Positions 52,720 to 61,793 of a stretch of DNA of 64,000 nt are shown one piece after another. Source of the DNA: Psychrobacter okhotskensis (GTDB lineage: Bacteria > Pseudomonadota > Gammaproteobacteria > Pseudomonadales > Moraxellaceae); contig NZ_JABRVQ010000002.1 in the NCBI RefSeq assembly GCF_013248965.1, forward strand, positions 62,001 through 126,000. The letters run 5' to 3'. The notes beneath the pieces are model-generated. The model saw nothing but the letters and a program-made list of their open reading frames with translations. It ran no database searches and was not told the origin of the DNA. Each line of letters opens with the position of its first letter. Position 1 is the stretch's first letter. The translations under genes were made by a program, and so were the position numbers.

Positions 52720-52739
52720 TCGTATTTTTGGAACAGTTA

Positions 52740-52857
52740 TATAGTCAAAATATCCTAAAAACGCAATGGTATTGCTAGGGTCTGCATAAGCACAGCAAGC
52801 AAGAAAAACGGATATCAGCAATTCGTGATGGTTCGATACTACTTTTCACTGACTATA
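52740..52857 (+). repeat. Family 1 miniature inverted-repeat element, copy D
   Basis: A 118-bp copy with perfect 8-bp ends TATAGTCA and TGACTATA, flanked by AT-rich sequence. It lacks about 20 internal bases that the other copies have before the ACAGCAAGCAAG box. It starts 20 bases after the tgt stop. Confidence 0.85.
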
Positions 52858-52864
52858 CATACAG

Positions 52865-52896
52865 AAAGGGCTTAAGAATTATCTTAAGCCCTTTTT
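52865..52896. terminator. Bidirectional terminator between tgt and the transporter gene
   Basis: AAAGGGCTTAAG pairs with CTTAAGCCCTTT, followed by more T. It can serve both convergent genes. Confidence 0.88.
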
Positions 52897-52950
52897 GTTG
52901 CTTATCATCTTTAAAGCTAGTGATTTAAATACTTTGAATTCGTATAAATC

Positions 52951-54303
52951 CTAGCCCATTAACGTAGTAATAAAGACCACGATAACGGCGATTGGCGCGA
53001 CGAACTTAGCAACGATTTGCCAAAGCTGCCACATTCCATTAGATAGACCCAGCTCCTGTTGAATCGTACGCTGATCCATTTTCCAGCCAACGAAAATAAT
53101 ACCCGCAAGACCTGTCAGCGGTAATAGGAATTTACTGGTAAGCTTATCTAAAGCATCAAAGATACCATTACCCATAATGGTAAATTCAGACCATAGATTA
53201 AACGATAACAATGCCGCAACACCCAGTAGCCAAATCACCGTACTAGCAACGACTGTGGCCATCATACGATTCATCGATGTCCGCTCTTCCAAGAACTCAA
53301 CCGTCGGTTCAAGTAAAGAGACAGATGAAGTAATAGCAGCGAAGGTAATCAATAAGAAGAATAAGGTTCCAAGAATTGTGCCTGCGCCCATACTACCAAA
53401 AGCAATCGGTAAACTGACAAAAATAAGGCCAGGACCTGAAGCCGGATCGAGACCATGACTAAAGATAATTGGGAAGATAGCCAGACCTGCAGCTAGTGCA
53501 ATGACTGTATCCAAAATAACCACGGTTCGTGCTGTTTTGAGCAAGTTTACTTCGCGGCCCAAATAAGAGCCATAAGCCACCATAATACCCATACCAATGG
53601 ACAGGGTGAAGAAAGCATGGCCCAAGGCTGCGAGCATAACGTCAGCGGTGAGCTTGCTAAGATCTGGTGTGAACAAGTAAGCCACTGCCTCACCAAAGCC
53701 ACCATTGATCACGTTATAACCAACCATGATGAACAAAATCAAGCCCAACAATGGCATCAAAATCTTAGCAGTTCCTTCAATACCTTTGGTGACACCAATT
53801 CCAACGATTAAAGCAGTCAGCGCCATAAATACGGTATGCCAAACAGTCAGCGTACCAGCTGAGGCGAGCATCGCATCAAAGGTTGCAGCAACAGAATCGC
53901 TGTCTTGACCAGCGAAGCTACCGCTTGCGACTTTAGTAATATAATTCAGCGCCCAGCCACCAATCACACTATAAAAAGATAGGATCAAAAAGCCGCCTAA
54001 AATACCAGTGGCACCAACAATACCCCAACTGCGTGACTTGCCTTCGCTTGCGGCGACATCAGCGAAAGTATTAATAGGGTTTTTTTGCCCACGGCGACCG
54101 ACCAACCATTCTGCGACTAATATTGGAAAACCAACCAGCGCGATACAGAATAAATACGCAATAACGAAAGCTGAACCACCGCTTTCACCAACCATATATG
54201 GGAACTTCCATATGTTTCCTAAACCAACTGCCGAGCCTACTGCCGCCAGTACGAAGCCAAAACTTGAGCTCCACTGCGCATGTTCTTGTTTATTGATAGC
54301 CAT
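52951..54303 (-). CDS. Sodium-dependent transporter (NSS/SNF family)
   Basis: A 450-residue, 11- to 12-helix symporter of the neurotransmitter:sodium family. The first helix carries the sodium-site signature AVGSAVGLGNIWKFPYM, followed by GGSAFVIAYL. Bacterial members usually take up amino acids; the substrate here is not known. The ATG at 54303 has GAGGA seven bases before it, so it is chosen over the upstream ATG at 54324. Confidence 0.93.
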   Translation of the reverse strand: MAINKQEHAQWSSSFGFVLAAVGSAVGLGNIWKFPYMVGESGGSAFVIAYLFCIALVGFPILVAEWLVGRRGQKNPINTFADVAASEGKSRSWGIVGATGILGGFLILSFYSVIGGWALNYITKVASGSFAGQDSDSVAATFDAMLASAGTLTVWHTVFMALTALIVGIGVTKGIEGTAKILMPLLGLILFIMVGYNVINGGFGEAVAYLFTPDLSKLTADVMLAALGHAFFTLSIGMGIMVAYGSYLGREVNLLKTARTVVILDTVIALAAGLAIFPIIFSHGLDPASGPGLIFVSLPIAFGSMGAGTILGTLFFLLITFAAITSSVSLLEPTVEFLEERTSMNRMMATVVASTVIWLLGVAALLSFNLWSEFTIMGNGIFDALDKLTSKFLLPLTGLAGIIFVGWKMDQRTIQQELGLSNGMWQLWQIVAKFVAPIAVIVVFITTLMG

Positions 54304-54620
54304 TTTGCCGTCCTCATGCTTCAATTAATGCTGCTTATAATCATCCGTGATTATTATAATTAGCTGCTGATATAACAGGCTACTTAATTAACGCCTCAAT
54401 GTGACGCGCCTAGCAACATTATGAAAGAATTGTTTACAATATCGTAAACGCTCAGTTTCTGCTAAGCGACCAAAAAAGTCAAGTAGTCATAAACATAAAA
54501 AGCCATAACAATTGGTTATGGCTTTTTGACAGTTTGACGCTAATTAACAACAGTTTGGTATATCGACTGTTCGAGATTGAAACACCACAAATTGCTGTTT
54601 CTACAATAGCTCGTGTTTGG
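54304..54620 (-). other. Region between the transporter and lpxA, with a terminator
   Basis: No gene is supported. The AT-rich part beside the transporter should hold its promoter. lpxB, the usual next gene after lpxA in many proteobacteria, is not here. Confidence 0.4.
54497..54527 (-). terminator. Rho-independent terminator after lpxA
   Basis: AAAAAGCCATAAC pairs with GGTTATGGCTTTTT around a 4-base loop, about 94 bases past the lpxA stop. It closes the lpxD-fabZ-lpxA block. Confidence 0.9.
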
Positions 54621-55400
54621 TTAGCGAACGACGCCGCGACGGCTTTTTTGTAAGGAATCAATGAGCAATTGAATCTTTGGCTCTTTTGGCAATAGCTCTT
54701 GCTTTAAGACTTCAAGCGCTTGAGCGGTCGTTAACCCGGATCTAAAAATCGTGCGATACGCTTGGCGCAAGGTATCAATCGTGTGCTTAGACCAGTCTTT
54801 TCGGCGCATTCCTTCGACATTGAGACCATGTGCCTTTGCTGGATTGCCTGATACCATGGTAAAAGCGGCCACATCCTTCAAAATCAAACTGGCACCACCG
54901 ACCAAGCTATAGTCATCAACGGTACAAAACTGATGAATACCTGAGTTACCACCAATTATCGTATGATCGCCAATGGTTACATGACCAGCTACGCCGACGT
55001 TATTGGCCAATACATTGTGATCGCCAATCACACAGTCGTGAGCCACATGCGTATTTACCATCAGCAAGTTGTGACTACCAATTTTGGTAAGCTCACCATC
55101 CTGCGCAGTACCACGATGCAAACTACAAGCCTCACGAATGGTATTATGATCGCCAATTTCAAGCCAAGTACGCTCACCAGCATACTTTAAATCCTGTGGA
55201 TCCTCACCAATGCTAGCAAACTGATAAAATTGATTATGGCTGCCAATACGCGTCAGTTTTGCCACGACGACATGGCGATGCAGCGTGGTATGTGCACCAA
55301 TCGTTACTTCGTCACCGACAATACAATAAGGACCAATGATAGCAGTCTCATCAATCTGAGCGGACGGTGAGATGAGTGCTGTTGGATGGATCTGACTCAT
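54621..55400 (-). CDS. lpxA: UDP-N-acetylglucosamine O-acyltransferase
   Basis: Adds the first acyl chain in lipid A synthesis. The left-handed beta-helix hexapeptide repeats run through about residues 5-190 (for example AIIGPYCIVGDEVTIG), with the catalytic histidine region in NTHVAHDCVIGDH, then a helical C-terminal domain. The ATG at 55400 is chosen because AAGG precedes it; 15 upstream codons are open. Length is 259. It follows fabZ. Confidence 0.96.
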   Translation of the reverse strand: MSQIHPTALISPSAQIDETAIIGPYCIVGDEVTIGAHTTLHRHVVVAKLTRIGSHNQFYQFASIGEDPQDLKYAGERTWLEIGDHNTIREACSLHRGTAQDGELTKIGSHNLLMVNTHVAHDCVIGDHNVLANNVGVAGHVTIGDHTIIGGNSGIHQFCTVDDYSLVGGASLILKDVAAFTMVSGNPAKAHGLNVEGMRRKDWSKHTIDTLRQAYRTIFRSGLTTAQALEVLKQELLPKEPKIQLLIDSLQKSRRGVVR

Positions 55401-55575
55401 AATTTGGGCCTTTGTATCATCTGATGCAAGTAAATAGTAAAACAAATACCACTAATGTAGCGTTATAAATTAAGCCAATACCCGTTCAGATTATAAGTGA
55501 GTTTTGCTATTAACAATATGGGCGGCAATCTTTACGCAGTTTAGCCAGTGGTTATCTCGAAATAATAACGATAAG

Positions 55576-56085
55576 CTACTGCTCTTGACGGGCAATCATT
55601 ACCTGAGCACTCGCTGCAAGCTCATTTTCGACATGAACCGTACAATCAAACTTATAGATACCACGCTTTTGCATAACTGTTTTGGCCCGGATAATAAGCT
55701 GATCGCCAGGAATGACGCGACGTTTAAAACGAACCTTATCCACCCCTGCAAACAGATATAAATAACCATCTTCGGCGGTCAATCCCGCGCTAATAAAGCC
55801 CAATACACCTGAAACTTGCGCCATACATTCTACCATCAATACCCCTGGCATAATCGGCTCATCCGGAAAATGACCATTAAAAAACTCTTCATTAATGGTC
55901 ACGTTTTTGATACCGGTAATGCATTCGCCAGGCTGGCAGGCAATAATCTTATCTACCAACATAAAAGGATAACGATGCGGCAAATAATGCTTAAGCGTAT
56001 GATAAGTTAACGGCAACGTGAGACCTTGCTCTGCCAAGCTTTTAATGTCTTCATCCGTCGGTATATCGATATGGCTGCTGCTCAT
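55576..56085 (-). CDS. fabZ: 3-hydroxyacyl-ACP dehydratase FabZ
   Basis: Dehydrates 3-hydroxyacyl-ACP in fatty-acid elongation. The hot-dog fold motif with catalytic His and Glu is clear: HRYPFMLVDKI, then FFNGHFPDEPIMPGVLMVE. AAGGA precedes the ATG. The length of 169 includes a 20-residue N-terminal addition. It lies between lpxD and lpxA, where FabZ and LpxA share a substrate pool. Confidence 0.97.
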   Translation of the reverse strand: MSSSHIDIPTDEDIKSLAEQGLTLPLTYHTLKHYLPHRYPFMLVDKIIACQPGECITGIKNVTINEEFFNGHFPDEPIMPGVLMVECMAQVSGVLGFISAGLTAEDGYLYLFAGVDKVRFKRRVIPGDQLIIRAKTVMQKRGIYKFDCTVHVENELAASAQVMIARQEQ

Positions 56086-56183
56086 AATGACGCTTCCTTG
56101 CTCTATTTAAAAAACTCTATTTAAAAAGCTGTGTTTAAAGATGATCTGTTTGAAAATTTATGGCTAAAGGACTTGCATGAACG

Positions 56184-57200
56184 CTACTCATTACCAAGCT
56201 GACGAAAGCGCACCGCGGCACGGCGCCATTTAGCTGTTGGCATTGCTGCTGTTCCAGAGGAGTACGATCCAGCGACCTTAATGGACTTGGTCACCATAGT
56301 CATTCCTGATAACGTCACATCGTCGGTGATATTGATATGACCAGTGATACCGACTGCCCCGCCGATAATGCAGCGTTTACCAATACTCGTACTGCCCGCG
56401 ATAGCCGTTTGAGCAGCGATGGCGGTACCATCACCGATACGGACGTTATGGGCAACTTGTACGAGATTATCAATAATAACATGATTGCCAATTACTGTGT
56501 CATCAATGGCGCCGCGATCAATACAAGTTTGGCTGCCAATGCGCACATGGTCACCGATGATTACCCGACCAAGCTGAGCAATACGCTCCCAACCCTTTAC
56601 GCTAGGATTGCTGGTCGGGGCAAAGCCAAAACCTTCAGAGCCTATGCTAACACCAGCATGCAGCCTAACATGACTACCAATAATACAATCATGACCAATG
56701 ACGACTTGCGACTGAATAAGGCAATCAGTACCAATACGACTATAGGGTTCGACGACCACATGAGCATCAAGACGACTACGAGCGCCAATGCTCACATTGT
56801 CGCCAATCACACAAAACGGACCAATAGTGACCTCTTCACCAATGACCGCACTATCCGCAATGACCGCGCTAGAGTGGATACCAGCACAGGGGATTTGACG
56901 GGCAAATAACTGGCTGGCACTGGCATAAGCCAAATAAGGCGCTGCCACTATCAGCGCTATAGATGCTGCTGGTACTTGGTCACGGTATTCAGCGGTGACG
57001 AACACGGCTGCTGCCTGAGTATTGGTCAAACTAGAGATATAATGAGGGTCTGCCAAAAAGCTTAATTGGGCATCGTTAGCAGTGGTTAAGCTACCAACAC
57101 TATCGAGTGTTAGCTGTAACTGTTCAGCGCTAAGCTCGGCTTTATTAGCAATAGGCTGACGCTGCTCAATCCGCGTGATAAGTTGCTCAATCGTTATCAT
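56184..57200 (-). CDS. lpxD: UDP-3-O-acylglucosamine N-acyltransferase
   Basis: Adds the amide-linked acyl chain in lipid A synthesis. The N-terminal uridine-binding domain (about residues 1-100, with ANDAQLSFLADPHY) is followed by hexapeptide repeats (about 105-310), including the catalytic histidine in VQVAHNVRIGD. The start is uncertain: the frame opens at a TTG (57239), with ATGs at 57209 and 57200 and no strong ribosome binding site; 57200 gives 338 residues, a normal length. Confidence 0.95.
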   Translation of the reverse strand: MITIEQLITRIEQRQPIANKAELSAEQLQLTLDSVGSLTTANDAQLSFLADPHYISSLTNTQAAAVFVTAEYRDQVPAASIALIVAAPYLAYASASQLFARQIPCAGIHSSAVIADSAVIGEEVTIGPFCVIGDNVSIGARSRLDAHVVVEPYSRIGTDCLIQSQVVIGHDCIIGSHVRLHAGVSIGSEGFGFAPTSNPSVKGWERIAQLGRVIIGDHVRIGSQTCIDRGAIDDTVIGNHVIIDNLVQVAHNVRIGDGTAIAAQTAIAGSTSIGKRCIIGGAVGITGHINITDDVTLSGMTMVTKSIKVAGSYSSGTAAMPTAKWRRAAVRFRQLGNE

Positions 57201-57378
57201 AGTTGGCATTAATATTAGGATTAATAAAAGGGTCGTCAAGTTAAAGTATCAACTCAACGACCTATGAAGATTTGATTTTTTATTGGTTTATGGTATTGAT
57301 TCAATAGAAGCCATCAACCAATTTAAAAAATACCGGTAACTTAAGGGGTGCTAGATAATTCAGAGTATACTAAGCTAT

Positions 57379-59802
57379 TTAGAACGTGCTACCAATCTGG
57401 AACTGTACCTTCTCAGTCTCATCGCCTTCTTTGTCACCGAACGGTACAGCATAACTCAATGAAATTGGACCAATTGGGGTGTACCATGTTATACCTGCAC
57501 CCGCACTAAAGCGTAAGCTGTCATCTTGGGTCAGCAATGGTACGCCGGTATCAGTGCCGTCATTAGGGTTGATAAAGGTACGATCTTCTTTATCAGTGGT
57601 ATCAAATACTTGACCACCTTCTGCGAACAGTACAGGGCGCACTTGATCTGCCCAATCACCTTTAAAGGGTACAGGTAAAATCAATTCAGTACCGAAGCTG
57701 ACTAGCGCATTACCACCAATTTCTTCATCTCTAAAGCGTCTGTCATCGTTGATCGCATCAAAATAGCTTTGCGACTTAGGACCCAATGTCGATGCTTCAT
57801 AACCACGTACCGAACCATAACCGCCGGCATAGAAGTTTTCGTAGAATGGCAAGTCATTACCATAACCAAGCTTGGTATAACCGCGCGCTACTACATCCTT
57901 ATAAAGAGGATAGTATATGTTGCCGCGATAGATAAGCTTTTGGTAACTGGCATCACCCAGACCAATCGTTGCATCAACCGTATGACTCATACCCTTGGTC
58001 GGGAATACGGGACGATCTAGGGTGCTATAGTCCCAGCCAAATAGTAAGTTATAGGTTTGATAATCGTTTTTGAAGCCAGTACGACCAGAGTCAGCCCCCT
58101 CATCATTGACGAAGTTTTCAAACGAACCACCATCATCGATGATCTGCTGAACGTTTGATACCCCAAGGAAGCGACCGCCACGTACTGAAGTTTTATCGAC
58201 GTTTAGACCGGCACTAACCCGCTTGGTTTCATCAACAGGATAGCTATAGTTCAGCGTGGCACCATAAGAGTCGGTGACATAGTTACTGACGTTTCTGTCA
58301 TCATACTTGGTTTCGCGATAATAGGCGCTTAAACCCTGCGAAACACCGTTTTCTGTAAAGTACGGATCAGTATAGCCCAAGCTATAAGAGTCGCGGGTTT
58401 CTGAACGCGATAGCGCTGCTTTAACACGGTTACCGGTACCCATGAAGTTATTTTGCGTCAAGTCTAACTGGAACGTGACACCGCCACTCTGTGAGTAACC
58501 GGCGGCAATCGTTGAGCTACCAGAAGGCTGCTCTTCAACCGTAAAATTCACATCCATTTGATCTGGCTGATTGGGTACTGGCTTGACATCGACATTGACT
58601 GCTTTAAAGAAGCCTGTACGCATCAGACGCGTACGTGACAACTGAATTTTTTCGCTAGAGGCAAGCGCGCCTTCTAACTGACGCATTTCACGACGCAGCA
58701 CGACATCCTGAGTTTTGGTGTTACCCGTGAAGTTGATACGGCGTACGTAGATAGGGCGTGCTGGATCGATATAATAATCGACATCGACCATTCTCGTCTC
58801 GTCATTGATACGTGGTACCGGTCGAATTTGTGCTAAATAGTAACCTTCGTTACCATAACGGCTCTTTAAAGAGGCAGTCGTTGCATCAAGCTTGGCTTGT
58901 GAATATTTTTCATTGGGTGCAAAAGTAACCAGTTCTTTAAGCTCATTGGTCTCAAATGTCGGCTTGCCTAGGAAATTCACTTCCCCAAACTGATATTGCT
59001 CGCCTTCACTCAAGCTGACTTCGATAAAGACGCTGCGCTTGTCTTCACTGATATTAAGGACTGCATTGTCAACGTTAAAACGCACATAACCATCATTTTG
59101 ATATAAGGCTTTTAAATTCTCTAAGCTGGCGGCCAGCTTTTCTTTAGCGTAGCGGTCAGACTTAGACAGCAAACGCGTCCATGACGATTCTTTGACAGCA
59201 AAAACGTCTTTAATTTCTTCATCACTAAAGTGCGTGTTACCAATGACATTGATATCGACAACTTTGGCCGGCTTACCTTCGATAAAGCGCACGTCAAGCT
59301 TGACGCGGTTGCCATCTAGCAGCGTCTGATCAACTTCGATATTACTGTTGTAATATCCTTGGCTAATATACTGCTGCTGCAGCTCGTTGGCGACGCCTTG
59401 CAATGTTGCTTGCTTAAGCACATCACCGACTGACAGACCAGCGTTGCCAAGTCCTTGCTCTAGACCTTCTTTTGGAATGAGCTTATTGCCTTCAAAATTG
59501 ACCTCAGCAATAATTGGACGCTCGACGACGTCAAATCGTAGCTGACCGCCTTCGACACGGCTTTGAATATCGGCAAAGTTATCAGTCGCATATAGCGCCT
59601 TAATACTGGCTGCCAGATTACTGTCATTTACCGTATCACCTACCGAAATAGGTAGAACCGGATAGAGACTATCAGGAGTTAGTCGTTGTAGACCATTGAA
59701 ACCGATGTCAGTGACCACAAATTCTGCAGCCTGTACCGGCATACTCATCATCGCTACAACTAACGGCAACCCAGCCGCGCTCATAAATAAAGGCGTACGC
59801 AT
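57379..59802 (-). CDS. bamA: Outer membrane protein assembly factor BamA
   Basis: Core of the BAM complex that inserts outer-membrane beta-barrels. It has a signal peptide ending MSMPVQA, five POTRA domains (about residues 26-420) and the Omp85 barrel with YAGGYGSVRGYEASTLGP (the conserved RGY loop) and a final QFQIGSTF strand. Length is 807, as in E. coli (810). The frame opens at GTG (59808), but the ATG at 59802 starts the signal peptide. It follows rseP, but skp is absent between it and lpxD. Confidence 0.97.
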   Translation of the reverse strand: MRTPLFMSAAGLPLVVAMMSMPVQAAEFVVTDIGFNGLQRLTPDSLYPVLPISVGDTVNDSNLAASIKALYATDNFADIQSRVEGGQLRFDVVERPIIAEVNFEGNKLIPKEGLEQGLGNAGLSVGDVLKQATLQGVANELQQQYISQGYYNSNIEVDQTLLDGNRVKLDVRFIEGKPAKVVDINVIGNTHFSDEEIKDVFAVKESSWTRLLSKSDRYAKEKLAASLENLKALYQNDGYVRFNVDNAVLNISEDKRSVFIEVSLSEGEQYQFGEVNFLGKPTFETNELKELVTFAPNEKYSQAKLDATTASLKSRYGNEGYYLAQIRPVPRINDETRMVDVDYYIDPARPIYVRRINFTGNTKTQDVVLRREMRQLEGALASSEKIQLSRTRLMRTGFFKAVNVDVKPVPNQPDQMDVNFTVEEQPSGSSTIAAGYSQSGGVTFQLDLTQNNFMGTGNRVKAALSRSETRDSYSLGYTDPYFTENGVSQGLSAYYRETKYDDRNVSNYVTDSYGATLNYSYPVDETKRVSAGLNVDKTSVRGGRFLGVSNVQQIIDDGGSFENFVNDEGADSGRTGFKNDYQTYNLLFGWDYSTLDRPVFPTKGMSHTVDATIGLGDASYQKLIYRGNIYYPLYKDVVARGYTKLGYGNDLPFYENFYAGGYGSVRGYEASTLGPKSQSYFDAINDDRRFRDEEIGGNALVSFGTELILPVPFKGDWADQVRPVLFAEGGQVFDTTDKEDRTFINPNDGTDTGVPLLTQDDSLRFSAGAGITWYTPIGPISLSYAVPFGDKEGDETEKVQFQIGSTF

Positions 59803-60065
59803 AAACACTATCCGTCAATAAAAAACTTGCTTAAGTTAAGTTAAAAAGCGCATGTTGTCTAGCCCAATTCGAGTAAAGTGATTCACTCACTCGCGGGAGA
59901 CTCAGGACACTTTATATAAAACGCATCATAAAATAAACTAAAAATTACGATTAGTACAGAGACAGCGATACAAAAGAGCGCAGCACGCCTACCAAGAATC
60001 AGCGCACGATACGCGCAAAACCATTAGTGTATCGCGGCTTACCCTTTAGGTTGCCCTGCGATTCA

Positions 60066-61442
60066 TCAAAACAGCCGACTGATATCATTACCAATTGCTA
60101 ACACCATGAAACCTGCCAGCAAGAGTAAGCCGATATTTAGCCCTACCATTTGTACCCCTTCCGACAGAGGCTTACCGCGTATCAGCTCTATGAGATAATA
60201 CACAATATGACCACCATCTAACACTGGAATCGGTAAAAGATTGAGTACGGCGAGGCTCAGGCTAATCAAAGCCGCGGTGGACAATACCATCTGCCAACTG
60301 ATATCAAAGCTTTGTTTGGCGACTTTAGCAATCGTAATCGGCCCTGATAAATTGTCTAGACCAATCATACCTGAGATCATCTTGCCCATTGAGCTAACCG
60401 TCATCACTGCCAATTGTTCCGTCTTTTCAAACGACTTAACCAATGACTCACTCGGGCCATATACGATGGTGGTTTTATAGGCATCGGGAACGATAATCTC
60501 AGACTTCGCCACCATAGCACCAATCTGTCCAAAGTCATTACCTAGATTGTCTTTTTTACCTTGCGGCATAATCTGAAGCTGTACGGGTTTACCCTCACGC
60601 AATACGGTGAAATTAAGCAAGGTCTCAGGATTGTCACGGATGATACGGGTGACACTGATCCAATCTTTGATTTCTGTATCATTGATAGCCGTAATGAGAT
60701 CACCAACTTGCAGACCTTGACGACTGGCAGCACCATCAGCACTCAAATCGCTAACGATTGGTTCAATCTGCGGCTGCCATGGTAGCATGCCAAAGCTGGT
60801 TAGCGCGTCCTTACCTTGCGCGTCGCCTTGCATAAATGCTTTAACAGGTGCTTGATAAGTCTTCGTTGCGTTGGGAGCCTGTGACTCTGATTGCAAGGTA
60901 ACGCTGACATTATCAGTCTCGCCCATTCGTCCAGCAAGGCGATAATTGATACCTTCCCACGTTTGTACCTCATGGCCGTCAATCGCGACGATTTTATCAC
61001 CAACGGGTAACTGCGCCATAGCCGCTGGTGTATCGGGTAATACTTCACCAATCTTCGTCGCCAACTGCTCTGATGGCGTCATAAATAACACCCAAAACAA
61101 CGCAATCGCGATAACAAAGTTCATGATAGGGCCAGCGGCAACGATGGCAATCTTTTTTAGTGGATGTTGACGATTAAAGGCCAAATGTAGCTCATCTTTG
61201 GCTACCGCGCCTTCACGCTCATCCAGCATCTTGACATAACCACCCAACGGCAGCGCTGAGATACGATAATCAATACCGCTCTTTTTGCTCGTCCAGCCAA
61301 AAAGCTTGGGGCCAAAGCCGATAGAGTATGTCAGCACCTTGACGCCGCAGAGCCGTGCGACAATGTAATGACCCCATTCGTGTAAGGCAATAAGCGGACC
61401 TAAGACAAATATTGCCGCAAGGAGCGTTAATAAAAACGTCAT
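60066..61442 (-). CDS. rseP: RIP zinc metalloprotease RseP
   Basis: Intramembrane site-2 protease that cuts the anti-sigma factor RseA to activate the envelope stress response and removes leftover signal peptides. The zinc motif is HEWGH (His21, Glu22, His25) in the first helix, the third ligand lies in LPIPVLDGGH (near residue 400), and two PDZ domains lie between. Length is 458. It is downstream of dxr, but a family 2 element intervenes. Confidence 0.96.
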   Translation of the reverse strand: MTFLLTLLAAIFVLGPLIALHEWGHYIVARLCGVKVLTYSIGFGPKLFGWTSKKSGIDYRISALPLGGYVKMLDEREGAVAKDELHLAFNRQHPLKKIAIVAAGPIMNFVIAIALFWVLFMTPSEQLATKIGEVLPDTPAAMAQLPVGDKIVAIDGHEVQTWEGINYRLAGRMGETDNVSVTLQSESQAPNATKTYQAPVKAFMQGDAQGKDALTSFGMLPWQPQIEPIVSDLSADGAASRQGLQVGDLITAINDTEIKDWISVTRIIRDNPETLLNFTVLREGKPVQLQIMPQGKKDNLGNDFGQIGAMVAKSEIIVPDAYKTTIVYGPSESLVKSFEKTEQLAVMTVSSMGKMISGMIGLDNLSGPITIAKVAKQSFDISWQMVLSTAALISLSLAVLNLLPIPVLDGGHIVYYLIELIRGKPLSEGVQMVGLNIGLLLLAGFMVLAIGNDISRLF

Positions 61443-61495
61443 GATCTTTTCTCAGTGTTTTCTCTTAGCATCTTCTATTAATATCGTTTTTAAAC

Positions 61496-61776
61496 TAGGG
61501 TCTGTTGAACATTCAAATGTGGTACTGGCAGCGTCTATTTTTTAGACAATACGCAGTGAAATTTTTGACGCCTAGTCGTTCTAGGGTAGACAATTTCGCC
61601 ATGTATTGGCAAAAAATAGCCCTGCCCTGAAAGGCTGATACTAAAATCACCCCAAACGTTGTTGTAAACCTAGCTAAGGTCTCGACATTATCGTCGGTTT
61701 ACGCCTGATTTGATAAAACGTTTGGGACGATTTTAGCAATCAGCAGTCCTAATATTTGAATGTTCAACAGACCCTA
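61496..61776. mobile_element. Family 2 miniature inverted-repeat element, copy 2
   Basis: 281 bp bounded by perfect 23-bp inverted repeats starting TAGGGTCTGTTGAACATTCA, with TA at both outer edges. No ORF. The right half (61633-61745) forms a hairpin with arms sharing GCTGAT, CTAAAATC and CCCAAACGTT, ending in tip arms GTAAACC/GGTTTAC. It fills the dxr-rseP gap. Confidence 0.9.
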
Positions 61777-61793
61777 AGAAACTCTTGCTACGA

